Below are positions 18,401 through 27,016 of a stretch of 64,000 nt of DNA, piece by piece. The notes under the pieces are model-generated. The model made no database searches, had not been told where the DNA came from, and saw nothing but the letters and a program-made list of their open reading frames with translations. The DNA lies in assembly GCF_900167135.1 (NCBI RefSeq), contig NZ_FUWZ01000001.1:930001-994000 (forward strand), written 5' to 3'. A program made the position numbers and the translations under genes. The stretch's first letter is position 1, and each line of letters starts with the position of its first letter. Origin of the DNA: Chitinophaga eiseniae (lineage in GTDB: Bacteria; Bacteroidota; Bacteroidia; Chitinophagales; Chitinophagaceae).

Positions 18401-18634
18401 GCCCGGCAGCTGCGGGTCATGGCGGAAGATACGGAAAGTGTACCCGTCGAACCGGTTGAGGCCATCCTTGGTACCGAACCACATAAAGCCCTGCCTGTCC
18501 TGCCAGGAACAGATCACCGCATTATTCGACAGCCCGTTCTCTACCTGGTAATGAACAAAGTTGACAGACTGGCTGCGTGCCGGGAAGCCGGCAAGCAACA
18601 AAAAGAAAATGACAATACATCGCAACAGCAACAA
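15470..18634 (-). CDS. Two-component sensor with reg_prop propeller, Y_Y_Y and histidine kinase (sensor half of a split hybrid system)
   Basis: A 1054-residue inner-membrane sensor. After a signal peptide (MLLLRCIVIFFLLLAGFPARS) comes a long periplasmic double propeller of reg_prop repeats (GFMWFGTKDGLNRFDG, RLWIGTEDGGLNSMD, QLWFTTEGGLCRLD and others) to about 640, a Y_Y_Y domain to about 770, one membrane helix, HisKA with the phosphorylated His in AHEIRTP (His829) and an HATPase with N box near 942 and GTGLGLS at 1003. It ends soon after the ATPase (FNLSKWKNIS). Such proteins bind oligosaccharide breakdown products of a nearby glycan locus. The polysaccharide locus at 18818-29592 is divergent from it and is its probable target. 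Confidence 0.92.
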   Translation of the reverse strand: MLLLRCIVIFFLLLAGFPARSQSVNFVHYQVENGLSNNAVICSWQDRQGFMWFGTKDGLNRFDGYTFRIFRHDPQLPGSIGGNYISVIWEDNDGLLYVGTDKGLYAYHPATEQFTSIKAQPGIILAIDKDLDGNIWFSDDLKLYRYNPRTGGLTAPAHYPQASSLCRAADGNIWLTSPEGQIAKYNRQTDRFTAYPLFDHSPTPTSTWITKMTAAGPDTILIGTTTQGLKLFNTRLHTYQDLLTRTEEGTGTYVRDFLRRGPDEYWIATESGIYIYHPSDSSYINLRKKYNDPYSISDNAVYTLYRDREGGIWAGTYFGGVNYFTESYTAFEKFFPRTGENALGGNAVREICPDRYGRLWIGTEDGGLNSMDIRSGNITRIRPLPGGGGLSHTNLHGLLVTGDTLWIGTFEHGLDLLDVRNGKFIRHYAAGNGPYDLHSNFIYSITQTLQGEILFCTSRGLYRYLPEHDGFAPIKEVPDYFFYTCVYKDSEGTYWAGTTRDGLYHFNPRTGSTGVYLYNNTDSTSLPNNRVDHILEDSRRQLWFTTEGGLCRLDKATGRFVRYTTRNGLLSNMTYNLLEDDQHDLWITTSKGLAHLRPATGNIKVYTKANGLLNDQFNYNSAYKDSCGTMYFGSVKGMIRFNPASLPADSYVPPVYLTGFQVYNKPLLPGNPVLPKAINYTDTITLAYDQSSFSIDFAALRFSAPETTPYAYKMEGLDKDWTYLEANRKAVFTKLAPGTYHFLVKAANNSGQWTTAPRQLTIRILPPFWASYPAYALYLVTLCSLIWVIIRHYRQRNRQQQQRRIELLEHEKEKELYQAKIEFFTHIAHEIRTPLTLIKGPMEKVIQRSGEVPQVQKNLQIMERNTNRLLDLTNQLLDFRRTEINGYKLNFVKAAIPALLQEIHLQFIPAAEEKELQFRITLPVSDFFAYIDIEAFNKIISNLTSNAIKYAAGEVLTELLPVSPDAEHFTIRIHNDGPLIPAEMKEKIFEPFFRGKGAGNQPGTGLGLSIARSLAQLHQGTLELQYIDYHHVFVLTLPIHQEIEFNLSKWKNIS

Positions 18635-18700
18635 TCAAAAGGTTTTTATAAAGATAATAATATCCAATCCGATTGAGGTATCAAGGTCTGCCGTCAAAAA

Positions 18701-18727
18701 TGAGACAAATTGTAAAAAGATTGAGAC
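18701..18727. promoter_or_regulatory. Candidate direct-repeat operator for the split hybrid system
   Basis: TGAGAC occurs at 18701-18706 and again at 18722-18727, in the same orientation and 21 bp apart, which is two helical turns. AraC-type outputs of hybrid two-component systems bind such direct repeats. It lies between the sensor gene and the GH43 gene, about 90 bp before the latter. Binding is inference. Confidence 0.45.
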
Positions 18728-18817
18728 GATAAGGTGTACTAGCAACCGGGGTATTCTTTTTCTTTGGAAAATAGTTTAAGCGTTTTTTGTACGCTTAAAT
18801 CAATCAAAATCTATGTT

Positions 18818-19840
18818 ATGAAAGGCGGCTATCTGTTCACCTTGTATCTTTTACTGACCATGACTGGCTTTAGTCAGCCGGCAAGACCGGACACAGCCGC
18901 AACGTTTACCAATCCGTTGCTGCCAGGTGGCCCTGATCCCTGGGTAATACGGGACAGGGGCGTATACTATTACATGGCCACCACGGGCCATAACATCACC
19001 ATCCGTAAAACCAAAGCCATGTCGGCCTTAGCTGCCGCACCGGCCACCGTGGTATGGACACCGCCGGCCCAGGGACCCGACGCCCGTGATATCTGGGCGC
19101 CGGAGCTGCACCGCCTGGATGGTAAATGGTATCTTTATTACACCGCCGGTTCGTCTGACAGCGTGCACCCGCAACACACCTTCGTACTGGAAAACACGGC
19201 TGCAGACCCTACCACCGGCAACTGGACCAGCAAAGGGCAGGTCCGCGATACGGCGGCCGATGATTTTGCGATCGACGGGACCGTCTTTACGTATAAGGGG
19301 CAACGTTACTTCATCTGGAGCGGCCATAACGGTAAAGACAACGTGCAGCGGCTGTATATCGCCCGGATGAAAAATCCATGGACGCTGGTGTCCGGCCGCG
19401 TGGAAATTGCCGCGCCACAATATCCCTGGGAGAAAAACGGGATCAACGAAGGCCCGGAGATACTGGTCAACAAACAAAAAGACGTATTCCTCGTCTTCTC
19501 CGTCAGCGGTTGCTGGACCGACGATTACGCCCTCGGCCTGTTACGTCTCAAGAAAAATGGAGACCCGATGGTGGCAGCTAACTGGACCAAAATGCCGGAA
19601 CCCATTCTCAAAGGTAAACCGGAAAACGGCGCTTTCTCTCCCGGACATAACGGTTTCTTTAAATCGGTCAACGGGAAAGAAGACTGGATCATCTATCACG
19701 CCAACTCCCGTGCGGGACAGGGCTGCGGCGGTCAACGGAATCCCCGCATGCAGCCCCTTGCCTGGGACCGCAACGGCCTGCCGGTGATCGGAGAACCGGT
19801 GAAAATTGGCGTACCACAACAGCAACCCGGCGGGGAATAA
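18818..19840 (+). CDS. GH43-family glycoside hydrolase (secreted)
   Basis: A 340-residue protein with a signal peptide ending at about GFSQ (residue 20) and a five-bladed GH43 propeller. The catalytic triad is readable: base Asp40 in PGGPDPW, pKa-setting Asp153 in DFAIDG, and acid Glu211 in INEGPEIL. GH43 enzymes of this group remove or cleave alpha-L-arabinofuranose or beta-xylose from plant glycans by inversion. I chose the ATG at 18818 since it starts the signal peptide; an upstream in-frame ATG at 18764 adds 18 residues that spoil it. It is the first gene of a locus that continues with GH2, GH127 and SusC/D, so arabinose-containing glycan is the likely target. Confidence 0.9.
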   Translation: MKGGYLFTLYLLLTMTGFSQPARPDTAATFTNPLLPGGPDPWVIRDRGVYYYMATTGHNITIRKTKAMSALAAAPATVVWTPPAQGPDARDIWAPELHRLDGKWYLYYTAGSSDSVHPQHTFVLENTAADPTTGNWTSKGQVRDTAADDFAIDGTVFTYKGQRYFIWSGHNGKDNVQRLYIARMKNPWTLVSGRVEIAAPQYPWEKNGINEGPEILVNKQKDVFLVFSVSGCWTDDYALGLLRLKKNGDPMVAANWTKMPEPILKGKPENGAFSPGHNGFFKSVNGKEDWIIYHANSRAGQGCGGQRNPRMQPLAWDRNGLPVIGEPVKIGVPQQQPGGE

Positions 19841-19870
19841 TCTTCATTCGATATTTGATAATTGATAACT

Positions 19871-21715
19871 ATGATTAGAAACAACCTTTTATTACTGGCT
19901 TTATCCCTCGGATTAATGTCCACGGCGCAGGCACAGCAGGACTGGAAAATTGCAGGCAATAAGATCACTTCTCCGTGGAGTGAGAAAGTAAATCCTGCGG
20001 CGGTATTACCTGAATACCCCCGTCCGCAGCTGGTGCGCGGCAACTGGAAAAACCTCAACGGATTATGGCAGTATGCTGTACGCGAAAAAAATGCTGCCAC
20101 GCCCACGTCCTGGGACGGAAAGATATTAGTGCCCTTCGCCATTGAATCGGGCCTGTCCGGCGTAGGCCGTACCGTAGGAAAAGACAGTCTCTTGTGGTAC
20201 CGTACAAATATCACGCTGCCAGCCGCTATGAAAGGTAAAAAAGTGCTGCTGCACTTTGGTGCGGTGGACTGGCGTACTACCGTATACGTGAATGGCAAAG
20301 AAGCCGGTTCCCATGAAGGCGGCTTCGATCCCTTCTCTTTCGATATCACTCCTTTCCTGAAGAAAGGCGCACAGGAAATCACCATCAGCGTTTGGGACCC
20401 TACCGACGAGGGTCCGCAGCCCCGAGGCAAACAGGTAAAGAAACCTAACGGGATCTGGTATACGCCGGTAACTGGCATCTGGCAGACGGTATGGGTGGAA
20501 GGTGTGGCAGACACTTATATCGCCGGCACTACGCAAACGCCTGATATCGATCGCGGAGAACTGACCGTGAATGCAGATATCCCAGGCCGCCAGCCTGGCG
20601 ACGTGGTGAAGGTAACCGCCTACGACGGCAATACCGAAGTGGCTGCCGGTAACCTGGAAGCACAACCGCTGCAACTGAAGATAACCTCTCCCAAACTGTG
20701 GTCTCCGGAGTCCCCTTTCCTGTACGATCTCCGTTTTACCATTACCCGTAAAGGTAAAGTGATAGACGAAGTAAAGAGTTACTTCGCCATGCGTAAATCA
20801 TCTATCGGAAAAGATAACAATGGTGTTCAGCGTATGTTGCTCAACAATCACTTCGTGTTCCAGTTCGGTCCGCTGGACCAGGGCTGGTGGCCTGACGGGC
20901 TGTACACCGCCCCCACCGATGAAGCGCTGTTATATGATATCGCGCAGACCAAAGCCATGGGCTTTAACATGATCCGTAAACACATCAAAGTAGAACCGGC
21001 CAGGTGGTATTACTACTGCGATAAGCTGGGAATGCTGGTATGGCAGGATATGCCCAGCGGCGACCTTGGCAACGGCTGGGAAATGCGCCCGGGCATCATC
21101 GACAGGGCGACCGACAAAAATCGCTCTGCTGAATCTGAAGCGTATTACCGCAAAGAATGGAACGCTATCATCAATACCCTGTACAACTTCCCTTCTATCA
21201 TCGTATGGACGCCGTTCAACGAAGCATGGGGACAGTTTAAGACCATGGACATTGCCGCATGGACGATGAAAAAAGACCCGTCCCGCCTCGTGAATACGGC
21301 CAGCGGTGGCAACTTCTACCCGATAGGGCCCATTATCGACCTGCACAACTATCCGGAGCCGGCGATGCCCGATCCTGCGATCTACGGCGACAAACGCGCC
21401 ATCGTGCTGGGAGAATACGGCGGCCTGGGATTGCCGGTAGATGGCCATGTATGGCAACAGAAAGACAACTGGGGATATCAGAGCTTTAAAAATGCAGATG
21501 AACTGTTTAAACGTTATTCCGCTTTCACTGACCGCCTGGAAGAACTGATTAAACTGGGCCTCTCTGCCGCGGTATACACGCAGACTACCGACGTGGAAGT
21601 AGAGATCAACGGTCTGATGACCTACGACCGCAGGGTACAGAAAGTGCCGGTAGAGCAATTAAAAGCTGCCAGTCAGAAACTGTATAATCCCGCCCTGGTA
21701 ACAGTCAAACCATAA
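19871..21715 (+). CDS. GH2-family glycoside hydrolase (secreted)
   Basis: A 614-residue protein with a signal peptide (cut after about STAQA) and the GH2 layout: sugar-binding jelly roll (~50-210, with LLWYRTNITLP and VYVNGKEAGSHEGGFDPF), an immunoglobulin-like domain (~215-310) and a TIM barrel (~315-600). The acid/base is Glu451 in WTPFNEAWG and the nucleophile is Glu515 in VLGEYGG. Family members are beta-galactosidases, beta-glucuronidases or related enzymes; the exact specificity cannot be fixed. The start is the ATG at 19871. It follows GH43 by 30 bp and precedes GH127 by 3 bp, so the three are one transcript. Confidence 0.9.
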   Translation: MIRNNLLLLALSLGLMSTAQAQQDWKIAGNKITSPWSEKVNPAAVLPEYPRPQLVRGNWKNLNGLWQYAVREKNAATPTSWDGKILVPFAIESGLSGVGRTVGKDSLLWYRTNITLPAAMKGKKVLLHFGAVDWRTTVYVNGKEAGSHEGGFDPFSFDITPFLKKGAQEITISVWDPTDEGPQPRGKQVKKPNGIWYTPVTGIWQTVWVEGVADTYIAGTTQTPDIDRGELTVNADIPGRQPGDVVKVTAYDGNTEVAAGNLEAQPLQLKITSPKLWSPESPFLYDLRFTITRKGKVIDEVKSYFAMRKSSIGKDNNGVQRMLLNNHFVFQFGPLDQGWWPDGLYTAPTDEALLYDIAQTKAMGFNMIRKHIKVEPARWYYYCDKLGMLVWQDMPSGDLGNGWEMRPGIIDRATDKNRSAESEAYYRKEWNAIINTLYNFPSIIVWTPFNEAWGQFKTMDIAAWTMKKDPSRLVNTASGGNFYPIGPIIDLHNYPEPAMPDPAIYGDKRAIVLGEYGGLGLPVDGHVWQQKDNWGYQSFKNADELFKRYSAFTDRLEELIKLGLSAAVYTQTTDVEVEINGLMTYDRRVQKVPVEQLKAASQKLYNPALVTVKP

Positions 21716-21718
21716 AAT

Positions 21719-23752
21719 ATGCGCTATTCCACGTTGTTCGCACTCACATCCATTATAGTTGGCTTTATACCGGCGAATGCTTACCATTCGCCGGTTTCTC
21801 CTGTTTTTAAAACACCGGTATACCAGGAGCTGCCGCTGGGCGCGGTAAAACCCCGTGGCTGGCTGCTGCATCAGTTGCAGATCATGCGCGACGGCAGCAG
21901 CGGCCATCTTGATGAAGTCCACAACAAAATAAAAAACGATAACGGCTGGCTCGGCGGAAAAGGTGATGGAGGGGAAGAGACGCCCTACTGGCTGGATGGT
22001 GCGGTACCACTGGCATACCTGCTGGATGATGCCGCACTGAAACAAAAAGTGCTACGCTATATTAACTGGACGCTGGATCACCAGCGTCCATCCGGTTATT
22101 TTGGCCCTATCACCAAAGCTGAGCGCGAAAAAAGTATATCCGTTACCGTTAATAACCCGGAAGCGGGGGAAGACTGGTGGCCGAAAATGGTGATACTGAA
22201 AGTATTGCAACAATACTACACTGCCACCGGTGACAGCCGTGTGATTCCCTTCCTGAAGAAGTATTTTCAGTACCAGTTGCAGGTACTGAAGAAATGCCCC
22301 ATCGGTCAGTGGTCGGGGTGGGCCACTTCCCGCGGCGCCGACAATGTGCTGGTGGCACAGTGGCTGTACCAGCAAACCAAAGACCCTTCCCTGCTGGAAC
22401 TGGCGGCGCTGATACAGCGACAGAGTTATCCGTGGACCAACTGGTTTGGCAACCGTAGCTGGGTAATAGACGCCGCCACCCAACAGGACGATCACCAGTG
22501 GATGCACCGCCACGGCGTAAATGTGGCCATGGGATTAAAAGATCCGGCGGTGAACTATCAGCGCACCGGCGACCGGCAATACCTCGATTCACTGCACACC
22601 GGCTTCCATGACCTGATGACGCTGCATGGCCTGCCTATGGGCATTTTCTCCGCCGATGAAGACCTGCACGGTAACGCCCCTACGCAGGGGACGGAATTAT
22701 GCGCCATTGTGGAATCAATGTTTTCCCTGGAAGAGATCATCGGCATCACCGGCGACATCCGCTACATGGACGCGCTGGAACGTATGACATTCAACGCGCT
22801 CCCCACACAAACGACAGACGATTATAACAATAAACAGTATTTCCAGATAGCCAACCAGGTACAGGTGAAAAAAGGCGTGTTCAACTTCTCCCTGCCTTTT
22901 GAAAGGGAGATGAACAACGTGTATGGCCTGCGTAGCGGGTACACCTGCTGCACCGCCAACATGCACCAGGGCTGGACGAAGTTTGCTTCCCACCTGTGGT
23001 ATGCTGCCGGTAACCAGGGCCTCGCCGCGCTGAGCTACAGCCCCAACGAAGTGACGGCGAAAGTCGGTAAACAACAGCGACCGGTCACCATTCTCGAAGA
23101 GACAGCCTATCCTTTCGATGACCAGGTGAGCTTTACTTTCCGTACTTCCGGTACCGTGGAATTTCCTTTGCAGCTGCGCATTCCGGCCTGGTGCCGGGAA
23201 GCGGTGGTCACGCTCAACGGGCAGCTGCTGCGCCGCGAAAAAGGCGGGCAGATCATCACGCTGCAGCGGAGCTGGAAAAACAACGATCAGCTGGTATTAC
23301 AGCTGCCTATGGAGGTAACTGTCTCCGCCTGGGGCCGCAACTCCCGCGCCGTGGAAAGAGGACCACTCGTATATGCGCTGAAGTTAGGAGAGCGCTGGGA
23401 AAAAGCAGTCGATGAACACGAAGGAGAATATTTCAGCATATTCCCGGAAGGAGCGTGGAACTTCGGGCTATTGGAAAAAGCAGTGAAAGCGCCTGCACAG
23501 CACTTTACCGTCCATAAGGGCAAACCTGTCTCCGCCGACTTCGTCTGGAACCTCGAACATGCGCCGGTGAGCATCACCACGGCCGCCAAAAAAATACCGG
23601 CATGGCAACTGGTAGACGATGTGGCGCCGCAGCCCGTCACCGCCAGGGAGGGTACCTACAAAGGACCAACAGCCGCTGAAGAAGAAACGATCACCCTTGT
23701 GCCTTACGGTTGCACCAAAGTAAGAGTCGTAGCATTTCCCGTAGTCAGATAG
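21719..23752 (+). CDS. GH127-family beta-L-arabinofuranosidase-like enzyme (secreted)
   Basis: A 677-residue protein of the GH127 (formerly DUF1680) family with a short secretion signal. In the characterised Bifidobacterium enzyme HypBA1 the nucleophile is a Zn-bound Cys next to another Cys, with further ligands in an E-x-C motif. Here the pair Cys410-Cys411 lies in GYTCCTANMHQGW and the ExC motif is Glu326-Leu-Cys328 (GTELC); Glu314 is a candidate acid/base. The (alpha/alpha)6 barrel signatures EETPYWLDGAVPLAYLL and HGVNVAMGLKDPA are present. It likely removes beta-L-arabinofuranose. It starts 3 bp after the GH2 gene. Confidence 0.88.
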   Translation: MRYSTLFALTSIIVGFIPANAYHSPVSPVFKTPVYQELPLGAVKPRGWLLHQLQIMRDGSSGHLDEVHNKIKNDNGWLGGKGDGGEETPYWLDGAVPLAYLLDDAALKQKVLRYINWTLDHQRPSGYFGPITKAEREKSISVTVNNPEAGEDWWPKMVILKVLQQYYTATGDSRVIPFLKKYFQYQLQVLKKCPIGQWSGWATSRGADNVLVAQWLYQQTKDPSLLELAALIQRQSYPWTNWFGNRSWVIDAATQQDDHQWMHRHGVNVAMGLKDPAVNYQRTGDRQYLDSLHTGFHDLMTLHGLPMGIFSADEDLHGNAPTQGTELCAIVESMFSLEEIIGITGDIRYMDALERMTFNALPTQTTDDYNNKQYFQIANQVQVKKGVFNFSLPFEREMNNVYGLRSGYTCCTANMHQGWTKFASHLWYAAGNQGLAALSYSPNEVTAKVGKQQRPVTILEETAYPFDDQVSFTFRTSGTVEFPLQLRIPAWCREAVVTLNGQLLRREKGGQIITLQRSWKNNDQLVLQLPMEVTVSAWGRNSRAVERGPLVYALKLGERWEKAVDEHEGEYFSIFPEGAWNFGLLEKAVKAPAQHFTVHKGKPVSADFVWNLEHAPVSITTAAKKIPAWQLVDDVAPQPVTAREGTYKGPTAAEEETITLVPYGCTKVRVVAFPVVR

Positions 23753-23865
23753 GATATAGACACCAGCACTTTTTACATGTGATGACAAAACTAAAACGAA
23801 AGTAACAGCCACCCGTCGGGCAGGCCCGGGGTGGGAAACCAAAATCACCCAAACATAATCTCGTT

Positions 23866-26800
23866 ATGAAAACACCATTACCATTTCCGGGCTTTGCCCG
23901 GAACCTACCCCTTATTGCCTTTTGTTTGCTGCTGTTGACAGATATACCGGCCTTTGCGGCGGAGATCCCTGTCACCGGTAAAGTCACGGACGAAAAAGGC
24001 AGTCCGTTGCCCGGTGTCAGCGTGAGTGTGAAAGGCACCACCAAAGGCGCTTCCACCAACGATATGGGCGCTTTTTCCCTCAATGTGCCCGATGAGCATG
24101 CCATACTCGTTTTTACCTATGTGGGTTACCAACGGAAAGAACTGCCGGTCACGCCCGGTAAACCCATGACGGTGCAGCTGGACCCTGACAACAAAGGGCT
24201 GGGAGAAGTCATCGTGGTGGGCTACGGTACGCAACGGAAAGAGTCCGTAACCGGCGCGGTATCCGCCATCACTGCCAAGGATATAGAGCGGGTACATGGT
24301 GCTACCGTCAGCGCCACGCTGGCCGGCAAGATCCCCGGTGTCAGCTTCCGTATGCCCGACGGCAGGCCCGGCGCTTCCGCCAATATCCAGATCCGTAATA
24401 TGGGCAACCCGCTCTATGTGATCGATGGCATACAAAAAGATGCGGGCCAGTTCAATAACATTTCACCCAACGATATCGAAAGCATCACCGTGCTCAAAGA
24501 CGCATCCGCCGCCATCTACGGCGTACGTGCCGCCAACGGTGTGATCGTAGTGACCACTAAAAGAGGCCGCATGGGAAGTGGGAACCTGATTAACGTAGAT
24601 GGTTACACGGGATGGCAGAACTGGTCGCGATTCCCTAAAACAGTAGGCGCTTATGAATGGATGCTGGGCAAGGCCGAAGCGGAAATGAACCGCGAAAACC
24701 CGGGCACACAGATCACCCCGGAGGAACTGGAGAAATGGAAAGCCGGTACGGAGAAAGGTTACCAGAGCTTCGACTGGTATGACTTTATTATCAAAAGCAA
24801 TGCACCGCAACGCTCCATCAACGTGAATGCTACGGGTGGCTCTGAAAATATTAACTATTATCTCTCCGTCACCCGGCTGGACCAGAAGTCGGTGCTGGGA
24901 CGGGAGTTTCAGTTTAACCGTACCAACATTCAAAGTAATGTGGATGCCCGCATTACCAAACGCCTCAAAGTAGGTGTACAAATCAATGGGCGTATTGAAG
25001 AGCGCGATAATCCGGGCGTACCGGGCGGGGACGACTACTGGGCGCCCCGTTTTGCACTGTTCCGCAACAGGCCTACAGAGCGGCCCTACGCCAACGATAA
25101 CCCCGCCTATCCCAATGATATCGGTCACAATACTGAAAACTGGGCGGTGCAGTCCAAAGCCATCTCCGGCTACTGGACAGAGACCTGGCGCGTGTTGCAG
25201 ACCAACCTGAACGCCGAGTACAATACGCCGCTCAAAGGGCTTACGCTCAAAGGCATGTATTCCTATTACTTTGCCGACCGGCTGATGAACGGGCATGAAT
25301 ATACGTATGACACATATACTTTTTATCCGCAGGACAGCAGCTATCGCCGTACCGGTGGTAGTTCCAACCCGTGGCGGGAAAGAGGCACCCGTAAAATACT
25401 GGAGCAGGTAACGCAGGGGCAGGCCAACTATGCCAACACTTTCGGCAGGCACAGTATCGGCGCTACAGTGGTGGCGGAGCGTATCGTGCGCCGCGAGATA
25501 GACGTATGGCTGCATGCCGTTCCGAAAAACAATGTGCTGCCCCTGATACAGTTCGCCGATATGGACACCTATAACGACAACGACGATACGCAGGCGAGGA
25601 TCGGTTACATAGGCCGCCTGAACTACAGCTTCGCAGACAAGTATTTTGTGGAAGTCGCCGGCAGAAGCGACGCTTCCTGGAAGTTCGCGCCAGACAGACG
25701 CTGGGGCTTTTTCCCTTCTGTATCTGCCGGATGGCGCATTACGGAGGAAGACTTCTTTCGTCGCCTGCTGGGCCGCAACAGCATCCTCTCTGACTTGAAA
25801 ATCCGCGCTTCCTACGGTGAGCTGGGTGACGATGATATCGGTATCGGCGCTTACGATTATATGTCGGGTTACAAATACAATGTCTCCAAAGTGATCCTCG
25901 ATGGTCAGGTGGTGGTAGGCTCTGCGGACAAAGGCGTTCCCAACAACCGCTTGTCCTGGTTTGTATCCCGCATCACCGATATCGGTATCGACTACTCGCT
26001 GTGGAACGGCAAGGTGACCGGCGCAGTGGATTACTTCTACCGCAAACGTACCGGTCTGCGTGGCCCTAAGTACGACATCCTGGTGCCCAGTGAAGTGGGT
26101 TATTCGCTGCCGGAAGAAAACGTCAACAGCGACGCACAGATAGGAGGGGAAATATCTGCGGCCTACAACGGCAAGATAGGACAGGTACAGTTTATGGTAG
26201 GTGGTAATTTTTCGTATTCCCGTGGCCGTTTCCTGCAGTCCTACAAGCCGCTGTGGGGCAACTCCCTGGACCATTACATGACTTCACAGGAAAACCGCTG
26301 GAGCGGCGTATACTGGGGCTTTGAAGCAATAGGCCAGTTTAAATCACAGGAAGAAATCAATCATTACCCGGTGAACGTTGATGGAAAAGGGAATAAGACA
26401 CTGCTGCCCGGAGACCTGATCTATAAAGACGTGAACGGCGACGGCTTCATCGATGGACAGGACGTGCGGCCCATCGGCTACCAGACTACCGGAAATCCCA
26501 CCATCGGTATGGGTTTTAACATTGGTGTGCGCTGGAAAGGTATCGACTTCTCCGCCGACTTCTCCGGTGGCTCGCTGTATTCCTATTCACAAAACTGGGA
26601 GATGCGCTGGCCTTACCAGAACAATGGCAACCTGCTGAGACAATTCTATGAAGATCGCTGGCACCGTGAAGATCCTTTTGATGTAAACAGCAAATGGATA
26701 CCCGGCAAATATCCGGCGTTGCGGTACAATGATGGCGGTCACAGTAACTACAATAAACCTTCTACTTTCTGGCTCACCAACGTGCATTATATCCGCCTGC

Positions 26801-27006
26801 GTACCATGGAATTAGGCTATACGCTGCCACAGCCCTGGCTGGACAGGATCAGGCTGAAGAAAGTACGACTGTACTTCAATACCTATAATCTGTTCTCCAT
26901 TGATAATGTAAGACAGCTGGGCGTTGAGCCGGAGATCATTGATGAGAACGGGCTACAGTATCCGCAGAACAAATTTATCAACGTTGGTTTCAATCTCACT
27001 TTCTAA
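23866..27006 (+). CDS. SusC-like TonB-dependent outer-membrane transporter
   Basis: A 1046-residue SusC homologue. Order of parts: signal peptide (to about AFA), carboxypeptidase-regulatory-like domain (~34-115, GKVTDEKGSPLPGVSVSVKGT), TonB-box region (LGEVIVVGYGTQRK), plug domain (GAVSAITAKDIE ... DASAAIYGVRAANGVIVVTTKRG) and a 22-strand barrel that ends with aromatic FNLTF. SusC proteins import oligosaccharides across the outer membrane under TonB energy with a SusD lid. It is downstream of three glycoside hydrolases with a 113-bp gap that may hold a second promoter, and directly precedes susD. Substrate is inferred to be an arabinose-rich oligosaccharide. Confidence 0.95.
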   Translation: MKTPLPFPGFARNLPLIAFCLLLLTDIPAFAAEIPVTGKVTDEKGSPLPGVSVSVKGTTKGASTNDMGAFSLNVPDEHAILVFTYVGYQRKELPVTPGKPMTVQLDPDNKGLGEVIVVGYGTQRKESVTGAVSAITAKDIERVHGATVSATLAGKIPGVSFRMPDGRPGASANIQIRNMGNPLYVIDGIQKDAGQFNNISPNDIESITVLKDASAAIYGVRAANGVIVVTTKRGRMGSGNLINVDGYTGWQNWSRFPKTVGAYEWMLGKAEAEMNRENPGTQITPEELEKWKAGTEKGYQSFDWYDFIIKSNAPQRSINVNATGGSENINYYLSVTRLDQKSVLGREFQFNRTNIQSNVDARITKRLKVGVQINGRIEERDNPGVPGGDDYWAPRFALFRNRPTERPYANDNPAYPNDIGHNTENWAVQSKAISGYWTETWRVLQTNLNAEYNTPLKGLTLKGMYSYYFADRLMNGHEYTYDTYTFYPQDSSYRRTGGSSNPWRERGTRKILEQVTQGQANYANTFGRHSIGATVVAERIVRREIDVWLHAVPKNNVLPLIQFADMDTYNDNDDTQARIGYIGRLNYSFADKYFVEVAGRSDASWKFAPDRRWGFFPSVSAGWRITEEDFFRRLLGRNSILSDLKIRASYGELGDDDIGIGAYDYMSGYKYNVSKVILDGQVVVGSADKGVPNNRLSWFVSRITDIGIDYSLWNGKVTGAVDYFYRKRTGLRGPKYDILVPSEVGYSLPEENVNSDAQIGGEISAAYNGKIGQVQFMVGGNFSYSRGRFLQSYKPLWGNSLDHYMTSQENRWSGVYWGFEAIGQFKSQEEINHYPVNVDGKGNKTLLPGDLIYKDVNGDGFIDGQDVRPIGYQTTGNPTIGMGFNIGVRWKGIDFSADFSGGSLYSYSQNWEMRWPYQNNGNLLRQFYEDRWHREDPFDVNSKWIPGKYPALRYNDGGHSNYNKPSTFWLTNVHYIRLRTMELGYTLPQPWLDRIRLKKVRLYFNTYNLFSIDNVRQLGVEPEIIDENGLQYPQNKFINVGFNLTF

Positions 27007-27016
27007 AAACTACTTT

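Noticed and set aside
24463..26274. A 603-codon open frame antisense to the susC-like gene
   Set aside because: It is a shadow of the GC-rich susC frame; the opposite strand has clear TonB-transporter homology throughout.
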